NCBI GenBank assembly: GCA_947305705.1
Contig: CAMZEB010000002.1
Location: forward strand, 16,115 to 80,114
Source of the DNA: an uncultured Candidatus Saccharibacteria bacterium
GTDB lineage: Bacteria; Patescibacteriota; Saccharimonadia; Saccharimonadales; Saccharimonadaceae
Length of the DNA: 64,000 nt
Reading direction: 5' to 3'
The notes beneath the pieces were generated by a model. It was given only the letters and a program-made list of their open reading frames with translations, did no database searches and had not been told where the DNA came from. How positions within the stretch are numbered: the stretch's first letter is position 1; each line of letters begins with the position of its first letter. A program made the position numbers and the translations under genes. Of this stretch, positions 8,212 to 17,759 are shown one piece after another.

Positions 8212-11078
8212 AGAATCTCTTTCAAATACTTGCCAGTCGCGCTCTTTTCGTTGCGCGCAACATCTTCTGGCGTGCCGGTCGCAATTACTTTGCCGCCACC
8301 TTGGCCACCTTCTGGACCCATATCAATAATCCAGTCTGCCGACTTAATGACGTCAAGATTATGTTCAATCACAATCATCGAATTACCACCATCCACCAAA
8401 CGTTGTAAAATCGACAACAAACGTTTAACGTCATCAGTATGCAAACCAGTCGTTGGCTCATCAAGAATATAAAGAGTCTTGCCCGTCGAACGACGTCCAA
8501 GCTCCGTCGCGAGCTTAATGCGCTGAGCCTCCCCACCAGAGAATGTCGTGGCCGGCTGACCAAGTTTAATATAGCCGAGACCAACTTCTTGCAAAGTCTT
8601 CAATTTTCCAGCAATTAGCGGCATCGCATCAAAGAATTCAACCGCCTCATCAACCGTCATTTCAAGCACGTCTGAAATCGTCTTACCTTTGAACTTCACT
8701 TCAAGCGCTTCGCGGTTATATCGTTTGCCGTGGCACATATCGCACGTCACGAACACGTCTGGCAAGAAATGCATTTCAATCTTCAAAACACCGTCGCCCT
8801 GACATTTCTCACAACGACCGCCTTTAACGTTAAAAGAGAAGCGCCCAGCCTTGTAACCACGCACCTGCGCTTCCGGCTGTTCGGCAAATAGTTCACGAAT
8901 ATTATTAAAAATTCCTGTATAAGTCGCTGGATTCGAACGCGGCGTGCGCCCAATTGGCGACTGATCAATCACGATAATCTTATTTAGATTCTCAATCCCG
9001 TCGATTCGCTCGTGCGCACCGGCAACTGTTTGTGCGTGGTTTAAGCGTGCCGACAACTCATTCGCAAGAATTTCATTCACGAGCGTCGATTTGCCAGAAC
9101 CCGACACACCAGAAACAACCGTCATTACGCCAAGTGGGAACTTCACATCGATATTTTTCAGATTATTTTCGCGCGCGCCAATCACCTCAAGACAACGGTT
9201 TGTAACTTTACGGCGCTTCTTTGGCGTTGCAATTTTATCTTTGCCAGAAATATAGCGACCCGTAATCGAATCCGGATTCTTCGCTACCTCAGCTGGCGTG
9301 CCCGCCGCAATCACTCGACCGCCATTCACGCCCGCGCCAGGGCCGATATCAACGAGATAATCTGCCTGCATAATCGTATCGTGGTCGTGCTCAACCACAA
9401 TCACGGTATTTTTTAGGTCACGCAAATGCTTCAAAGTCGCAATCAAACGATCATTATCACGCTGATGCAGGCCAATCGAAGGCTCGTCAAGCACATAAAG
9501 CACGCCTTGCAAACCAGAGCCAATTTGCGTCGCGAGACGAATACGCTGCGCCTCACCACCCGACAATGTCGCCGCCGAGCGTCCAAGCTCAAGATAGTTC
9601 AAACCAACATCCTTCATGAAGCCAACACGCGCCTTGATTTCCTTCAAAATCGGGCCAGCTATCATCTGCTCATTCTCAGTCAAACCTAAATCCGAGTTCA
9701 AAACTTCAAGCGCCTGATCGACATCCATCGCGCACATATCCATAATATTCAAATCATGAATCGTAATCGCGAGCACAACTGGTTTCAAACGTGCACCATG
9801 ACAAGTCTGACAAACACGTTCGCGCATAAAACGCTCGATATCTTTGCGTACGAAATCCGACTCCGTCTCTTTATAACGGCGTTCCAGATTCGGTATTACA
9901 CCCTCAAATACGGCATCATATTCATAGCCATTACTGAGCCTAATGTGATATTTTTCGTCGCCCGTGCCATAGAGAATCTTCTGAATTTGCTCATCCGTAA
10001 ACTCGCGAATCGGTTGGCGCACAGAAAAACCGTGACGCTCACCAACCGCAGTTAAACGTTTTAGCCACCACGCATCTTGATTGATGCGATTATATGGACG
10101 AATACCCCCCTCGGCAATCGTGAGGTTCGGATTCATAACCAAATCCGGATCAATCTCCATACGCGTGCCTAGACCAGTACAAGTCGGACAAGCGCCCTGT
10201 GGCGCATTAAAAGAGAACAAGCGCGGTTCTAGTTCAGGAATAAGCTCATCTGGATGATCAGGGCAGGCATAGCGTTGCGAATAAGTCACAATTTCCGCAT
10301 CGCCAGTATTGATGTTATTTTGCCCAATCGCCACAGACTGATCGCGGATGCAGAGCACTTTCATAATGCCATCACCAAGATCAAGCGCCTGCTCAACCGA
10401 GCTCGCCACGCGGCTTTCCATATCTGGCGCCATCACAAAACGGTCGACGATAATCTCGATATCGTGGCGCAAGTTCTTATCAAGTTCCGGCCACTCGTCA
10501 AGCGCATAAATAATTCCATCGACGCGCGCACGCGCGAAGCCTTTCGCTAAGTATTGCTCGCCAATATGCGAAAAAGAACCTTTTTTCTGCGTTACGATTG
10601 GCGCCAAAACCATCAGTTTGCTCGCCGTCGGCCACTGCATAACTTTATCAACAATGTCCTGCGTCGTGCGACGTGCAACTTCCTTGTGACAAATAGGGCA
10701 GTGCGGCACACCAATGCGTGCAAATAGCAAACGCAAGTAGTCATAAATCTCCGTGACCGTCGCAACCGTCGAACGTGGGTTACGCGAAGTCGATTTCTGA
10801 TCAATCGAAATCGCCGGCGAAAGACCGGTAATCATATCAACATCCGGCTTATCCATCACGCCGAGGAACATACGCGCGTAGCTTGAAAGCGACTCAACAT
10901 AGCGACGCTGGCCTTCAGCGTAGATCGTATCAAAAGCTAAGCTCGATTTGCCCGAACCGGAAAGACCTGTAATCACAACTAATTTATCGCGCGGAATATC
11001 GATATCAATATTCTTGAGATTATTCGCGCGTGCGCCACGAATTCTAATCGCGTCACCTTCAAAATCCGAACTTTTCAT
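8208..11078 (-). CDS. uvrA: Excinuclease ABC subunit A
   Basis: 956-residue damage-recognition ATPase. The two ABC modules are GLSGSGKSSLAFDTIY with signature LSGGEAQRI, and GVSGSGKSTLVNE with a second FSGGEAQRI. Zinc-binding pairs include CPICH, CPTC, CEKCQGDG and CDMCHGKRYN. I place the start at 11078, because TAGAAT (11091-11086) ends 7 bases before that ATG. An ATG at 11114 would lie upstream of that -10 box. It is convergent with the YgjV-GNAT gene. Its partner uvrB is at 14575; uvrC is not in the window. Confidence 0.96.
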   Translation of the reverse strand: MKSSDFEGDAIRIRGARANNLKNIDIDIPRDKLVVITGLSGSGKSSLAFDTIYAEGQRRYVESLSSYARMFLGVMDKPDVDMITGLSPAISIDQKSTSRNPRSTVATVTEIYDYLRLLFARIGVPHCPICHKEVARRTTQDIVDKVMQWPTASKLMVLAPIVTQKKGSFSHIGEQYLAKGFARARVDGIIYALDEWPELDKNLRHDIEIIVDRFVMAPDMESRVASSVEQALDLGDGIMKVLCIRDQSVAIGQNNINTGDAEIVTYSQRYACPDHPDELIPELEPRLFSFNAPQGACPTCTGLGTRMEIDPDLVMNPNLTIAEGGIRPYNRINQDAWWLKRLTAVGERHGFSVRQPIREFTDEQIQKILYGTGDEKYHIRLSNGYEYDAVFEGVIPNLERRYKETESDFVRKDIERFMRERVCQTCHGARLKPVVLAITIHDLNIMDMCAMDVDQALEVLNSDLGLTENEQMIAGPILKEIKARVGFMKDVGLNYLELGRSAATLSGGEAQRIRLATQIGSGLQGVLYVLDEPSIGLHQRDNDRLIATLKHLRDLKNTVIVVEHDHDTIMQADYLVDIGPGAGVNGGRVIAAGTPAEVAKNPDSITGRYISGKDKIATPKKRRKVTNRCLEVIGARENNLKNIDVKFPLGVMTVVSGVSGSGKSTLVNEILANELSARLNHAQTVAGAHERIDGIENLNKIIVIDQSPIGRTPRSNPATYTGIFNNIRELFAEQPEAQVRGYKAGRFSFNVKGGRCEKCQGDGVLKIEMHFLPDVFVTCDMCHGKRYNREALEVKFKGKTISDVLEMTVDEAVEFFDAMPLIAGKLKTLQEVGLGYIKLGQPATTFSGGEAQRIKLATELGRRSTGKTLYILDEPTTGLHTDDVKRLLSILQRLVDGGNSMIVIEHNLDVIKSADWIIDMGPEGGQGGGKVIATGTPEDVARNEKSATGKYLKEIL

Positions 11079-11146
11079 CCCGGATATTCTAGCATTTTTA
11101 TCTTTAAAAGTCAATCCAGTAGACTATAATATGCTAAAATATAAGC

Positions 11147-12517
11147 ATGAACACTGAGGAACAACCAATATCTGGCGGGCGCTACATCCGTGACCATTAC
11201 TCCGAATTCATCTACGAATCCTACGAAATCAACAGCGACGCAAACGGTTTGCACGTAAAATACGTCTATCGTCTCGGTCAGCACGTCTTTGAGCCGACCG
11301 TAGATATCCCAATTTCAGATATGCGCTACAAATGGGCCAAACCAGAAGTCCTCAACAATCTCTTCTTCAACTTCGGCATCGCGAACGCTATCAATTATTA
11401 CAAACTCAGCCTCGCGCCAAAGTTCACAATCAAATGCGGCGAGCTCGATGCCGCGCAAAAAGAATTCTTCAAAAAACTGTTCTATAACGGCCTCGGCGAA
11501 CTTATGTATCGCAACGATATGCTCATGCCATACGATGAGTTTATGACAATCGACGCGCCAGAGCCAGCAGAGCAAAAGAAACTCTTTTTCGATAACGATT
11601 TTCACGGCAATCTTATCACTGTCGGCGGCGGCAAAGATTCCGTCGTCACGCTCGAAGCACTCGCTAGTATGCATAATGATAATCTCTGTATGCAGTTTAA
11701 CCGCGATCTATATCCAGAAAACCGCGCCGCCCTCGATTGTATCCGTCTCGCCGGCTATAGCCTCAGCCAGATCTGCGACTTCAACCTTACCATCGACAAA
11801 AAACTCCTCGAACTAAATGAACAGGGCTTCTATAATGGCCACGTACCATTTTCTGGCATGCTTGCCTTCGCTTGTACAATCATCGCTTACCTCAACAATC
11901 TCGAATATATCGTCGTTAGTAATGAAGCCTCCGCAAACGAAGGCAACATCGCCAACACAACCATCAACCATCAGTATTCCAAGAGCTACGAATTTGAACA
12001 CGATTTCGAAACCTACCTCCAAACTTACCTTTGCGACAAGATTCATTACTTTAGTCTCTTGCGCTGCATGAACGAATTTCAAATCGTCCAAAAATTCGTC
12101 AAGTTCCCAAGCTATCTTAATATTTTTCGCAGCTGTAATGTCGGCACCAAAACCAATAGCTGGTGCGGTCATTGCGCTAAATGTCTCTATGTTTACATTA
12201 TGCTTTACCCATTTATTGACAAAGAAAAACTCATTGGCATCTTCGGCCGCGACCTTCTAGACGATATGACGCTTGGCCAAGTGTTTTACAGTCTCATTAA
12301 CCCTGACATCACGAAGCCATTCGAATGCGTTGGCACTCGCGACGAAATCAACTACGCCTTGCGCCTCGCTATCAGTACTTACGGCGCGGCACCGCTTCCG
12401 CAGCTGCTCGAATGGTATCGCCAAAACGTAAACTACACGCCAAGCGACGTTGCAAACTATTTCAATCCAGAGCACAATATTCCAGAACAATATCTAAAGG
12501 CATTACTCGCACTATGA
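11147..12517 (+). CDS. murL: UDP-MurNAc-L-Ala-L-Glu epimerase, MurL family
   Basis: 456 residues. It has the PP-loop-like motif LITVGGGKDSVVTLE (about residues 155-170), a mid-protein SNEASANEGN segment, and a C-terminal CGHCAKCLYVYIML cysteine cluster, all fitting the MurL family. Known role (Xanthomonas pathway): ATP-dependent inversion of the terminal L-Glu of UDP-MurNAc-L-Ala-L-Glu. The gene directly before and overlapping murD2 (ATGA) makes the call strong, since MurD2 makes that substrate. ATG is 6 bases after TAAAAT (11135-11140), leaderless. Confidence 0.86.
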   Translation: MNTEEQPISGGRYIRDHYSEFIYESYEINSDANGLHVKYVYRLGQHVFEPTVDIPISDMRYKWAKPEVLNNLFFNFGIANAINYYKLSLAPKFTIKCGELDAAQKEFFKKLFYNGLGELMYRNDMLMPYDEFMTIDAPEPAEQKKLFFDNDFHGNLITVGGGKDSVVTLEALASMHNDNLCMQFNRDLYPENRAALDCIRLAGYSLSQICDFNLTIDKKLLELNEQGFYNGHVPFSGMLAFACTIIAYLNNLEYIVVSNEASANEGNIANTTINHQYSKSYEFEHDFETYLQTYLCDKIHYFSLLRCMNEFQIVQKFVKFPSYLNIFRSCNVGTKTNSWCGHCAKCLYVYIMLYPFIDKEKLIGIFGRDLLDDMTLGQVFYSLINPDITKPFECVGTRDEINYALRLAISTYGAAPLPQLLEWYRQNVNYTPSDVANYFNPEHNIPEQYLKALLAL

Positions 12518-13806
12518 AAGAACAAATCGTCAATTATCTACGCGGCAAAAAAATCCTAATCCTCGGCTTCGGCCGCGAAGGCAAAAGTTCGCTGAATTTT
12601 ATCCGTCAAAATTTGCCCGAGGCAACCGTCGCCATCGCCGATCAAAACCCCATCGATGACCCAGATGTTGTAAATATTACAACAATAACCGGCGAGAATT
12701 ATCTCCAAGCCTGCGCCGACTATGACCTAATTCTCAAAGCACCTGGCGTCGTTATCAAAAACGACCTCGACGACGCAACCAAAGCAAAAATCACCAGCCA
12801 AACCGACCTATTTATGCGCGTCTATCATCAGCACGTCATCGGCGTTACTGGCACAAAAGGGAAAAGCACAACAAGCTCGCTAATCCACCACGTTCTAAAA
12901 TGCGCCGGATACGATTCGCAACTCGTCGGCAATATCGGCAAACCATCTTTTGATGTAATCGATTCCATCAACGAAAACACTATCATCGTGTACGAATTGT
13001 CCGCCCACCAACTCGAATACATCAAAGCAAGCCCATACATCGCCGTATTATTAAATATTTACGAAGAGCATTTTGATCACTATGCTACACCAGAAGATTA
13101 CTATAATGCCAAGAAAAATATCTTCCGCTACCAAACCCAAAACGACCTATTAATATATGGCGACATTTTCCAACACGCCACGCCAGAAGAAATCGCCGCC
13201 GTCCCGTCTGCCAAAATCGACATCACCAAAAAAGAAATCATCCCAAACGACCAAATTCGCACTCAACTCATTGGCGCGCATAACCGCCTAAACATCCAGG
13301 TCGCCGCCGCCATCGCATATGTTTTCCGCATCGATGGGGAAGTATTCAAAGCCGCCATCGCATCCTTCCAGCCACTACCGCACCGCCTCGAATTCGTCGG
13401 CACTTTCCGCGGCATCAAATTTTATAACGATTCCATCGCTACTGCACAAGAAGCCGTCATTAATGCCGTCAAGGCACTCGGCGATGTCGATACTCTTATT
13501 CTTGGCGGTATGGACCGCGGGCTCGATTACCACCCACTTGTCGATTTCCTCCGTCACAGCAATGTCCGTAATGTTATTCTACTCCCAGCTACCGCCGAAC
13601 GTTTCCGCCAAATCTTCGCCGAAGACCGCTATTTGCAAGGCCTATTCCCAGTCAAAGATATGCGTGAAGCAGTCGAGCAGGCCTATAAACTCACAACTCC
13701 AAGCAAAAGTTGCCTTCTTTCTCCAGCCGCCGCCAGCTACGGTTTTTATAAAAACTTTGAAGAACGCGGCGACGATTACAAAAATCTCGTTAATATGCTA
13801 AAATAA
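12514..13806 (+). CDS. murD2: UDP-MurNAc-L-Ala:L-Glu ligase, MurD2-type Mur ligase
   Basis: 430-residue cytoplasmic Mur ligase. N-terminal Rossmann-like LILGFGREGKSS, central P-loop GVTGTKGKSTTS (about residues 109-120), the ligase signature HQLEY and AHNRLNIQ, then the C-terminal domain with HRLEFVGTFRGIKFYNDSIAT and LILGGMDRGLDY. The sequence alone reads as MurD; the MurD2 assignment (adding L-Glu instead of D-Glu) rests on the overlapping murL gene upstream. Start ATG 12514 overlaps the murL stop by 4 bases, so it is translationally coupled. Confidence 0.86.
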   Translation: MKEQIVNYLRGKKILILGFGREGKSSLNFIRQNLPEATVAIADQNPIDDPDVVNITTITGENYLQACADYDLILKAPGVVIKNDLDDATKAKITSQTDLFMRVYHQHVIGVTGTKGKSTTSSLIHHVLKCAGYDSQLVGNIGKPSFDVIDSINENTIIVYELSAHQLEYIKASPYIAVLLNIYEEHFDHYATPEDYYNAKKNIFRYQTQNDLLIYGDIFQHATPEEIAAVPSAKIDITKKEIIPNDQIRTQLIGAHNRLNIQVAAAIAYVFRIDGEVFKAAIASFQPLPHRLEFVGTFRGIKFYNDSIATAQEAVINAVKALGDVDTLILGGMDRGLDYHPLVDFLRHSNVRNVILLPATAERFRQIFAEDRYLQGLFPVKDMREAVEQAYKLTTPSKSCLLSPAAASYGFYKNFEERGDDYKNLVNMLK

Positions 13807-13839
13807 ACATAACTATAAAAATAAGGAGAATAGTACAAA

Positions 13840-14403
13840 ATGTTCTTATCAAATTTATTGACAAGTGTCGCTAAGGCAACAATCACTATCGGTAACAACA
13901 CGTCAACTGTCAGCGACAGCGATTTCCTTGCAGTCTTTTGGGCAATTATGGGTGCAATCTTTATCCCATTAATTGCACTTGTAGTCTTGCAAATTGTTGC
14001 AATGTGGAAGATTTTCACAAAGTGCGGCGTCGAAGGCTGGAAGTCAATCATCCCTATCTATAATTACGTAGTTATGCTCCAGATCGTTGGTATCAACCCA
14101 CTCTGGATCCTCGCTATGTTCATCCCATTCGTAGGTAGCATCGCAGGTCTTATCCTCACTATCGCCGCAAGCATTCGTCTCGCAAGAGGCTTTGGCAAGT
14201 CTGACGGCTTCGCAGTCGGCTTAATCCTTCTTAGCTTCATCTTCGAGCTAATCCTTGCCTTCGACAAGAGCACTTGGAATGCAAGCAAAATCAACTTCGA
14301 TTCCTTCAGCTTCCTAAACAGCAAGGAACGCCCAGCTGGTGCAACCAAGTCCGGTGCAAAATCCGCTCCAAAGTCCGAAGATCCATGGGTAAACGGCAAA
14401 TAA
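13840..14403 (+). CDS. DUF5684-like membrane protein
   Basis: 187 residues. A short polar N-terminus, one long hydrophobic segment (about 30-53), then the motif MWKIFTKCGVEGWKSIIPIYNYVVMLQIVG, two further membrane segments and LARGFGKSDGFAVGLILLSFIFELIL. The FxKxGxxGWKxxIPxYN pattern is typical of the DUF5684 membrane family. The C-terminus is Ser/Lys/Pro-rich and cytoplasmic-looking. A Shine-Dalgarno site AAGGAGAATAG precedes the ATG; the same 13-base leader string (ATAAGGAGAATAG) occurs before the 42579 gene. Function unknown. Confidence 0.75.
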   Translation: MFLSNLLTSVAKATITIGNNTSTVSDSDFLAVFWAIMGAIFIPLIALVVLQIVAMWKIFTKCGVEGWKSIIPIYNYVVMLQIVGINPLWILAMFIPFVGSIAGLILTIAASIRLARGFGKSDGFAVGLILLSFIFELILAFDKSTWNASKINFDSFSFLNSKERPAGATKSGAKSAPKSEDPWVNGK

Positions 14404-14422
14404 GTAATTAATTACTTCGAAA

Positions 14423-14454
14423 AAATATCCATATATCCAATATGGATATTTTTT
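14423..14454 (+). terminator. Intrinsic terminator after 13840 gene
   Basis: A 10-bp AT-rich stem (14424-14433 with 14441-14450) is followed by a T run to 14454. Confidence 0.75.
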
Positions 14455-14460
14455 ATTCCT

Positions 14461-14538
14461 ATACGAGAGACTTACGGAGGCTGCTGCCGAGTACGAGACG
14501 GCGGCCACCCGTAAAGACGGGCCGAGATGACGTCGTAT
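14461..14538 (+). repeat. Structured intergenic element, copy A
   Basis: This element shares the core order TTACGGAGGCT, GCCGAGTACGAGACGGC, CCCGTAAAGACGGG and CCGAG with copies at 33655, 60958 and 61087. The inner CCCGT/ACGGG hairpin is intact. The outer arms are short here (ATACGA at 14461 with TCGTAT at 14533). It sits between a terminator and the uvrB promoter, ending about where the uvrB -35 would lie. Confidence 0.8.
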
Positions 14539-14574
14539 CTGAAAGATAAAAGAAAAATATACTATAATAGACAT

Positions 14575-16548
14575 ATGGATTTTAAACTCCACAGCAAATA
14601 CCAGCCGACCGGCGACCAGCCTCAAGCAATTGAGCAACTTTTTCACGGTCTTACACGTGGCGAACGCGAACAAACATTACTTGGCGTAACCGGCTCTGGC
14701 AAGACCTTTACGATGGCGAATCTCATCGAAAAATACAATCGACCAACCCTCGTCCTCGCACACAACAAAACTCTTGCTGCTCAGCTCTATGCCGAATTCC
14801 GCGATTTTTTCCCAGAAAACGAAGTTCACTATTTCGTCAGCTATTTCGACTACTATCAGCCTGAAGCTTACATCGCTAGCACTGACACTTATATTGAAAA
14901 AGATAGCGCCATCAATGAGGAAATTGACCGCTTGCGTCACGGCGCGACAGAGGCGCTCCTCACGCGCAAAGATACTCTCATCGTGGCCTCCGTCTCTTGT
15001 ATCTACGGCATCGGCTCACCAGAAAATTACCGCGCCATGGCCGTACGCGTTGCCAAAGGCGAAATGCGTGACATGTCTCAATTTATCCGCACTCTGACCG
15101 AGATTCAATACAATCGCAACGACATCGCTTTTGAACGTGGCACCTTCCGCGTCCGCGGCGATACAATCGACGTTTTCCCAGCCTCCGGCGACCGCGCATA
15201 CCGCATCGAATTCGGCTTCGATCAAGTCGAAAGCATCAAAATCATCGACCCGCTCACAGCCGAAATTTTTGCCGAACCAGAAGAAATCGGTATTTTCCCA
15301 AACAGCCACTATGCGACTCCGAAAGAATCGCTAGACATGGCCATCAAAAAAATCCGCGCCGAATACGAAGACCGTCTTAAATTCTTTAATAATGAACATA
15401 AATATCTCGAAGCGCAGCGCCTTAGTCAGCGCATAAAATATGACCTCGAAATGCTCGAAAGCACCGGCTTCGTGAAGGGAATCGAAAATTATTCGCGCCA
15501 CATTGACGGCCGTGCCCAGGGGCAACCGCCAGCCACTTTGCTCGATTATTTCCCAGACGATTTCCTCTGTCTCGTCGATGAGTCGCATATGACAATCCCG
15601 CAAATTCGTGGTATGTACAATGGCGACCGCGCACGCAAAGAAACGCTCGTCGAATACGGTTTCCGTTTGCCAAGTGCCCTCGACAACCGCCCGCTCACTT
15701 TCGCTGAATTTGATCGCCATATTAACAAGATCATTTACGTTTCCGCAACGCCAGGCGAATACGAACTTTCACATAGTCCAAAACCAGCCGAGCAAATAAT
15801 CCGCCCAACCGGTCTACTCGACCCAGAAATCGAAGTTCGCACGAGCGACAACCAAATCAACGACCTCATCGAAGAAATCGATCAGCGCATTACCAAAGGT
15901 CAACGCGTGCTTGTTACGACTCTCACAAAACGTATGGCCGAAGATTTGTCCGAACATCTCAAAGAGCTCAAAATTAAAACCGCTTATATTCACAGTGACG
16001 TTGATACACTCGAGCGCAGCGATATTCTTCGCGATCTTCGCAACGGCACTTACGACGTGCTCGTCGGCATCAATCTCCTCCGCGAAGGCCTCGATTTGCC
16101 GGAAGTCTCACTCGTCGCCATCCTCGATGCCGACAAAGAGGGCTTTTTGCGTAGTGAGTCCGCCCTCATTCAGACTATCGGCCGTGCTGCCCGTCACGTC
16201 GAAGGCAAGGTTATTATGTATGCCGACAATATGACTGGCAGTATGCAACGCGCCATCGAAGAAACTTACCGTCGCCGCGAGATTCAGCAAAAATACAACA
16301 AGGATCACAACATCACACCGCAGGGCATCAGCAAAGAAATTAGTATCGGCCTGCGCGCTATCATTCCGGAAAAAGAGAAGAGCAACAAGCTCGACCTGCG
16401 CAAAATCCCACGCGAAGAACTGCCGCAAATCGTCAAGGAGCTCACATCGCAAATGCAACTCGCCGCGGCTAACCTCGACTTCGAACACGCCGCCGAACTC
16501 CGCGACCAAATTGAAGATATAAAACTTTCATTGCAACATAAAAGCTAA
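14575..16548 (+). CDS. uvrB: Excinuclease ABC subunit B
   Basis: 657-residue helicase-like repair protein. Walker [13 protein letters not shown], the beta-hairpin region [11 protein letters not shown], the DESH box, helicase motifs through QTIGRAARH, and a C-terminal UVR helix pair ([16 protein letters not shown]) that binds UvrC. Normal length. The start at 14575 is set by TATAAT at 14563-14568, which leaves 6 bases; an upstream in-frame ATG at 14527 would precede the promoter. Leaderless. Confidence 0.97.
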   Translation: MDFKLHSKYQPTGDQPQAIEQLFHGLTRGEREQTLLGVTGSGKTFTMANLIEKYNRPTLVLAHNKTLAAQLYAEFRDFFPENEVHYFVSYFDYYQPEAYIASTDTYIEKDSAINEEIDRLRHGATEALLTRKDTLIVASVSCIYGIGSPENYRAMAVRVAKGEMRDMSQFIRTLTEIQYNRNDIAFERGTFRVRGDTIDVFPASGDRAYRIEFGFDQVESIKIIDPLTAEIFAEPEEIGIFPNSHYATPKESLDMAIKKIRAEYEDRLKFFNNEHKYLEAQRLSQRIKYDLEMLESTGFVKGIENYSRHIDGRAQGQPPATLLDYFPDDFLCLVDESHMTIPQIRGMYNGDRARKETLVEYGFRLPSALDNRPLTFAEFDRHINKIIYVSATPGEYELSHSPKPAEQIIRPTGLLDPEIEVRTSDNQINDLIEEIDQRITKGQRVLVTTLTKRMAEDLSEHLKELKIKTAYIHSDVDTLERSDILRDLRNGTYDVLVGINLLREGLDLPEVSLVAILDADKEGFLRSESALIQTIGRAARHVEGKVIMYADNMTGSMQRAIEETYRRREIQQKYNKDHNITPQGISKEISIGLRAIIPEKEKSNKLDLRKIPREELPQIVKELTSQMQLAAANLDFEHAAELRDQIEDIKLSLQHKS

Positions 16549-16624
16549 TGCTTGGCTAGTAGTCAAAAACATTGTATAATGTAGCTAGTATTTTTTGTCA
16601 AATCGACAAAAATGCATAGTCTCA

Positions 16625-16664
16625 GTGCAGCATATTAGCTGCAAGTACATTGAAAGGATGGTGT
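16625..16664 (+). promoter_or_regulatory. Leader hairpin shared with the 23743 gene, copy 1
   Basis: TGCAGC/GCTGCA stem with a 6-base loop, then AAGTACATTGAAAGGATGGTGT. The whole 40-base string matches 23696-23735 except in the loop and two other positions. It contains the ribosome site AAAGGA and lies between a -10 (TATAAT near 16575) and the ATG at 16667. Confidence 0.8.
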
Positions 16665-16666
16665 AA

Positions 16667-17698
16667 ATGATGAAGAAAAAAGCATTGCTTGTCACTATCG
16701 TCGTGCTCGTTGCTGCACTTGGCCTTATAGCATTATGCATTTGCCTCGGCAAACGCCACAAGCCAGACGATGACGAATCCACTAGTGCGAACACCAGTGA
16801 AGTCGCATCGACGACAGCAACCGACCCAGACGAAACCAGCACGGAACAACAGACGACCGACAAACCCACGTCGACGTCCGATGATCCGACCACAGAGCCA
16901 GGGACGACCGAAAACCCGACTACAGAACCAGGGACCACTGAGGACCCCACTACGGAGCCGGGAACTACCGAGCCCAAGACGACTGAGGATCCGACCACGG
17001 AACCAGCAACTACGGAAGACCCCACTGAGCCCAGCTCAGACGAGCCTACCGAGCCAGAGATGCCCACTTCAACCGAAGGACAGCCCACCGAACCGCCTAC
17101 GGTTCCTCCGACTCAGCCCACAGTTCCGCCGACTGTACCTCCTACAGTACCGCCAACTCTGCCGCCAACCCCGCCAACCGAACCGCCCACACAGCCTCCG
17201 ACTGTGCCTCCTACGGTACCTCCCACGATTCCGCCAACCGAACCGTCCACACAGCCTCCGACTGTGCCTCCTACGGTACCTCCCACGATTCCGCCGACCG
17301 AGCCACCGACGCAACCTCCGACTGAGCCTCCTACGGTTCCGCCGACTGAGCCGCCGACGCAACCTCCAAAGATAGATCTAGTCACTGCCGCAAATGACAT
17401 GCTGGATGAAATACTAGAATGTGGGAAAAAATACGGTTGGACAATAGAAGAAGTTAAGGTTATAAGAAATACAGACACACAATATGGTATATATATCTCA
17501 GCCTATATCGAACAAGGTTCGGATGGAGAAGAACACAGAAAAAACAATGCAATCAAAGCAGAGAATATAAATGGAACCCTAAGTATCAACACGTATCAAT
17601 ATGGACTCGGCGGATACGATGATAAGTACGATTATGACGCATTCGACTTGATTTCAAATCCATTAAAATTCTATGCTAAATATGGAGTCGAAAAATAA
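16667..17698 (+). CDS. Membrane-anchored Thr/Pro-rich surface protein (paralogue 1)
   Basis: 343 residues. An N-terminal membrane anchor (about residues 5-28, AALGLIALCIC) has no clear lipobox. Residues about 35-140 are TTEPT-type repeats and 140-235 PPTVPPT-type repeats, which would form a rigid extended stalk. A C-terminal globular domain of about 105 residues starts IDLVTAANDMLDEI and ends in a Tyr/Asp-rich strand region. The anchor, stalk and tip plan matches the paralogue at 23743, and the tips share the pattern TAANxxxEIL, I-R-TxTQYG. Likely displayed on the cell surface, possibly for host or partner contact (inference). The long Pro-rich run implies need for EF-P. Confidence 0.72.
   Translation: MMKKKALLVTIVVLVAALGLIALCICLGKRHKPDDDESTSANTSEVASTTATDPDETSTEQQTTDKPTSTSDDPTTEPGTTENPTTEPGTTEDPTTEPGTTEPKTTEDPTTEPATTEDPTEPSSDEPTEPEMPTSTEGQPTEPPTVPPTQPTVPPTVPPTVPPTLPPTPPTEPPTQPPTVPPTVPPTIPPTEPSTQPPTVPPTVPPTIPPTEPPTQPPTEPPTVPPTEPPTQPPKIDLVTAANDMLDEILECGKKYGWTIEEVKVIRNTDTQYGIYISAYIEQGSDGEEHRKNNAIKAENINGTLSINTYQYGLGGYDDKYDYDAFDLISNPLKFYAKYGVEK
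17172..17351 (+). repeat. 60-bp coding tandem repeat, three copies
   Basis: Three head-to-tail 60-base units inside the Pro-rich stalk, aligned in register at 17172, 17232 and 17292. Each encodes 20 residues of the PPT type. The first two units are nearly identical, pointing to recent expansion; copy number probably varies between strains. Confidence 0.8.
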
Positions 17699-17712
17699 CA
17701 AATACCATCCAA

Positions 17713-17745
17713 ATGCGCCGTTTATTCAAAAACGGCGCATTTTTT
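17713..17745 (+). terminator. Intrinsic terminator
   Basis: The stem GCGCCGTT/AACGGCGC (about 17714-17739) is followed by a T run at 17740-17745. Confidence 0.85.
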
Positions 17746-17759
17746 GTTAGAATATAAAC

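Noticed and set aside
17060..17380. Repetitive DNA resembling a CRISPR array
   Set aside because: It is an in-frame 60-base tandem repeat coding for a Pro/Thr stalk. There are no unique spacers and no cas genes.
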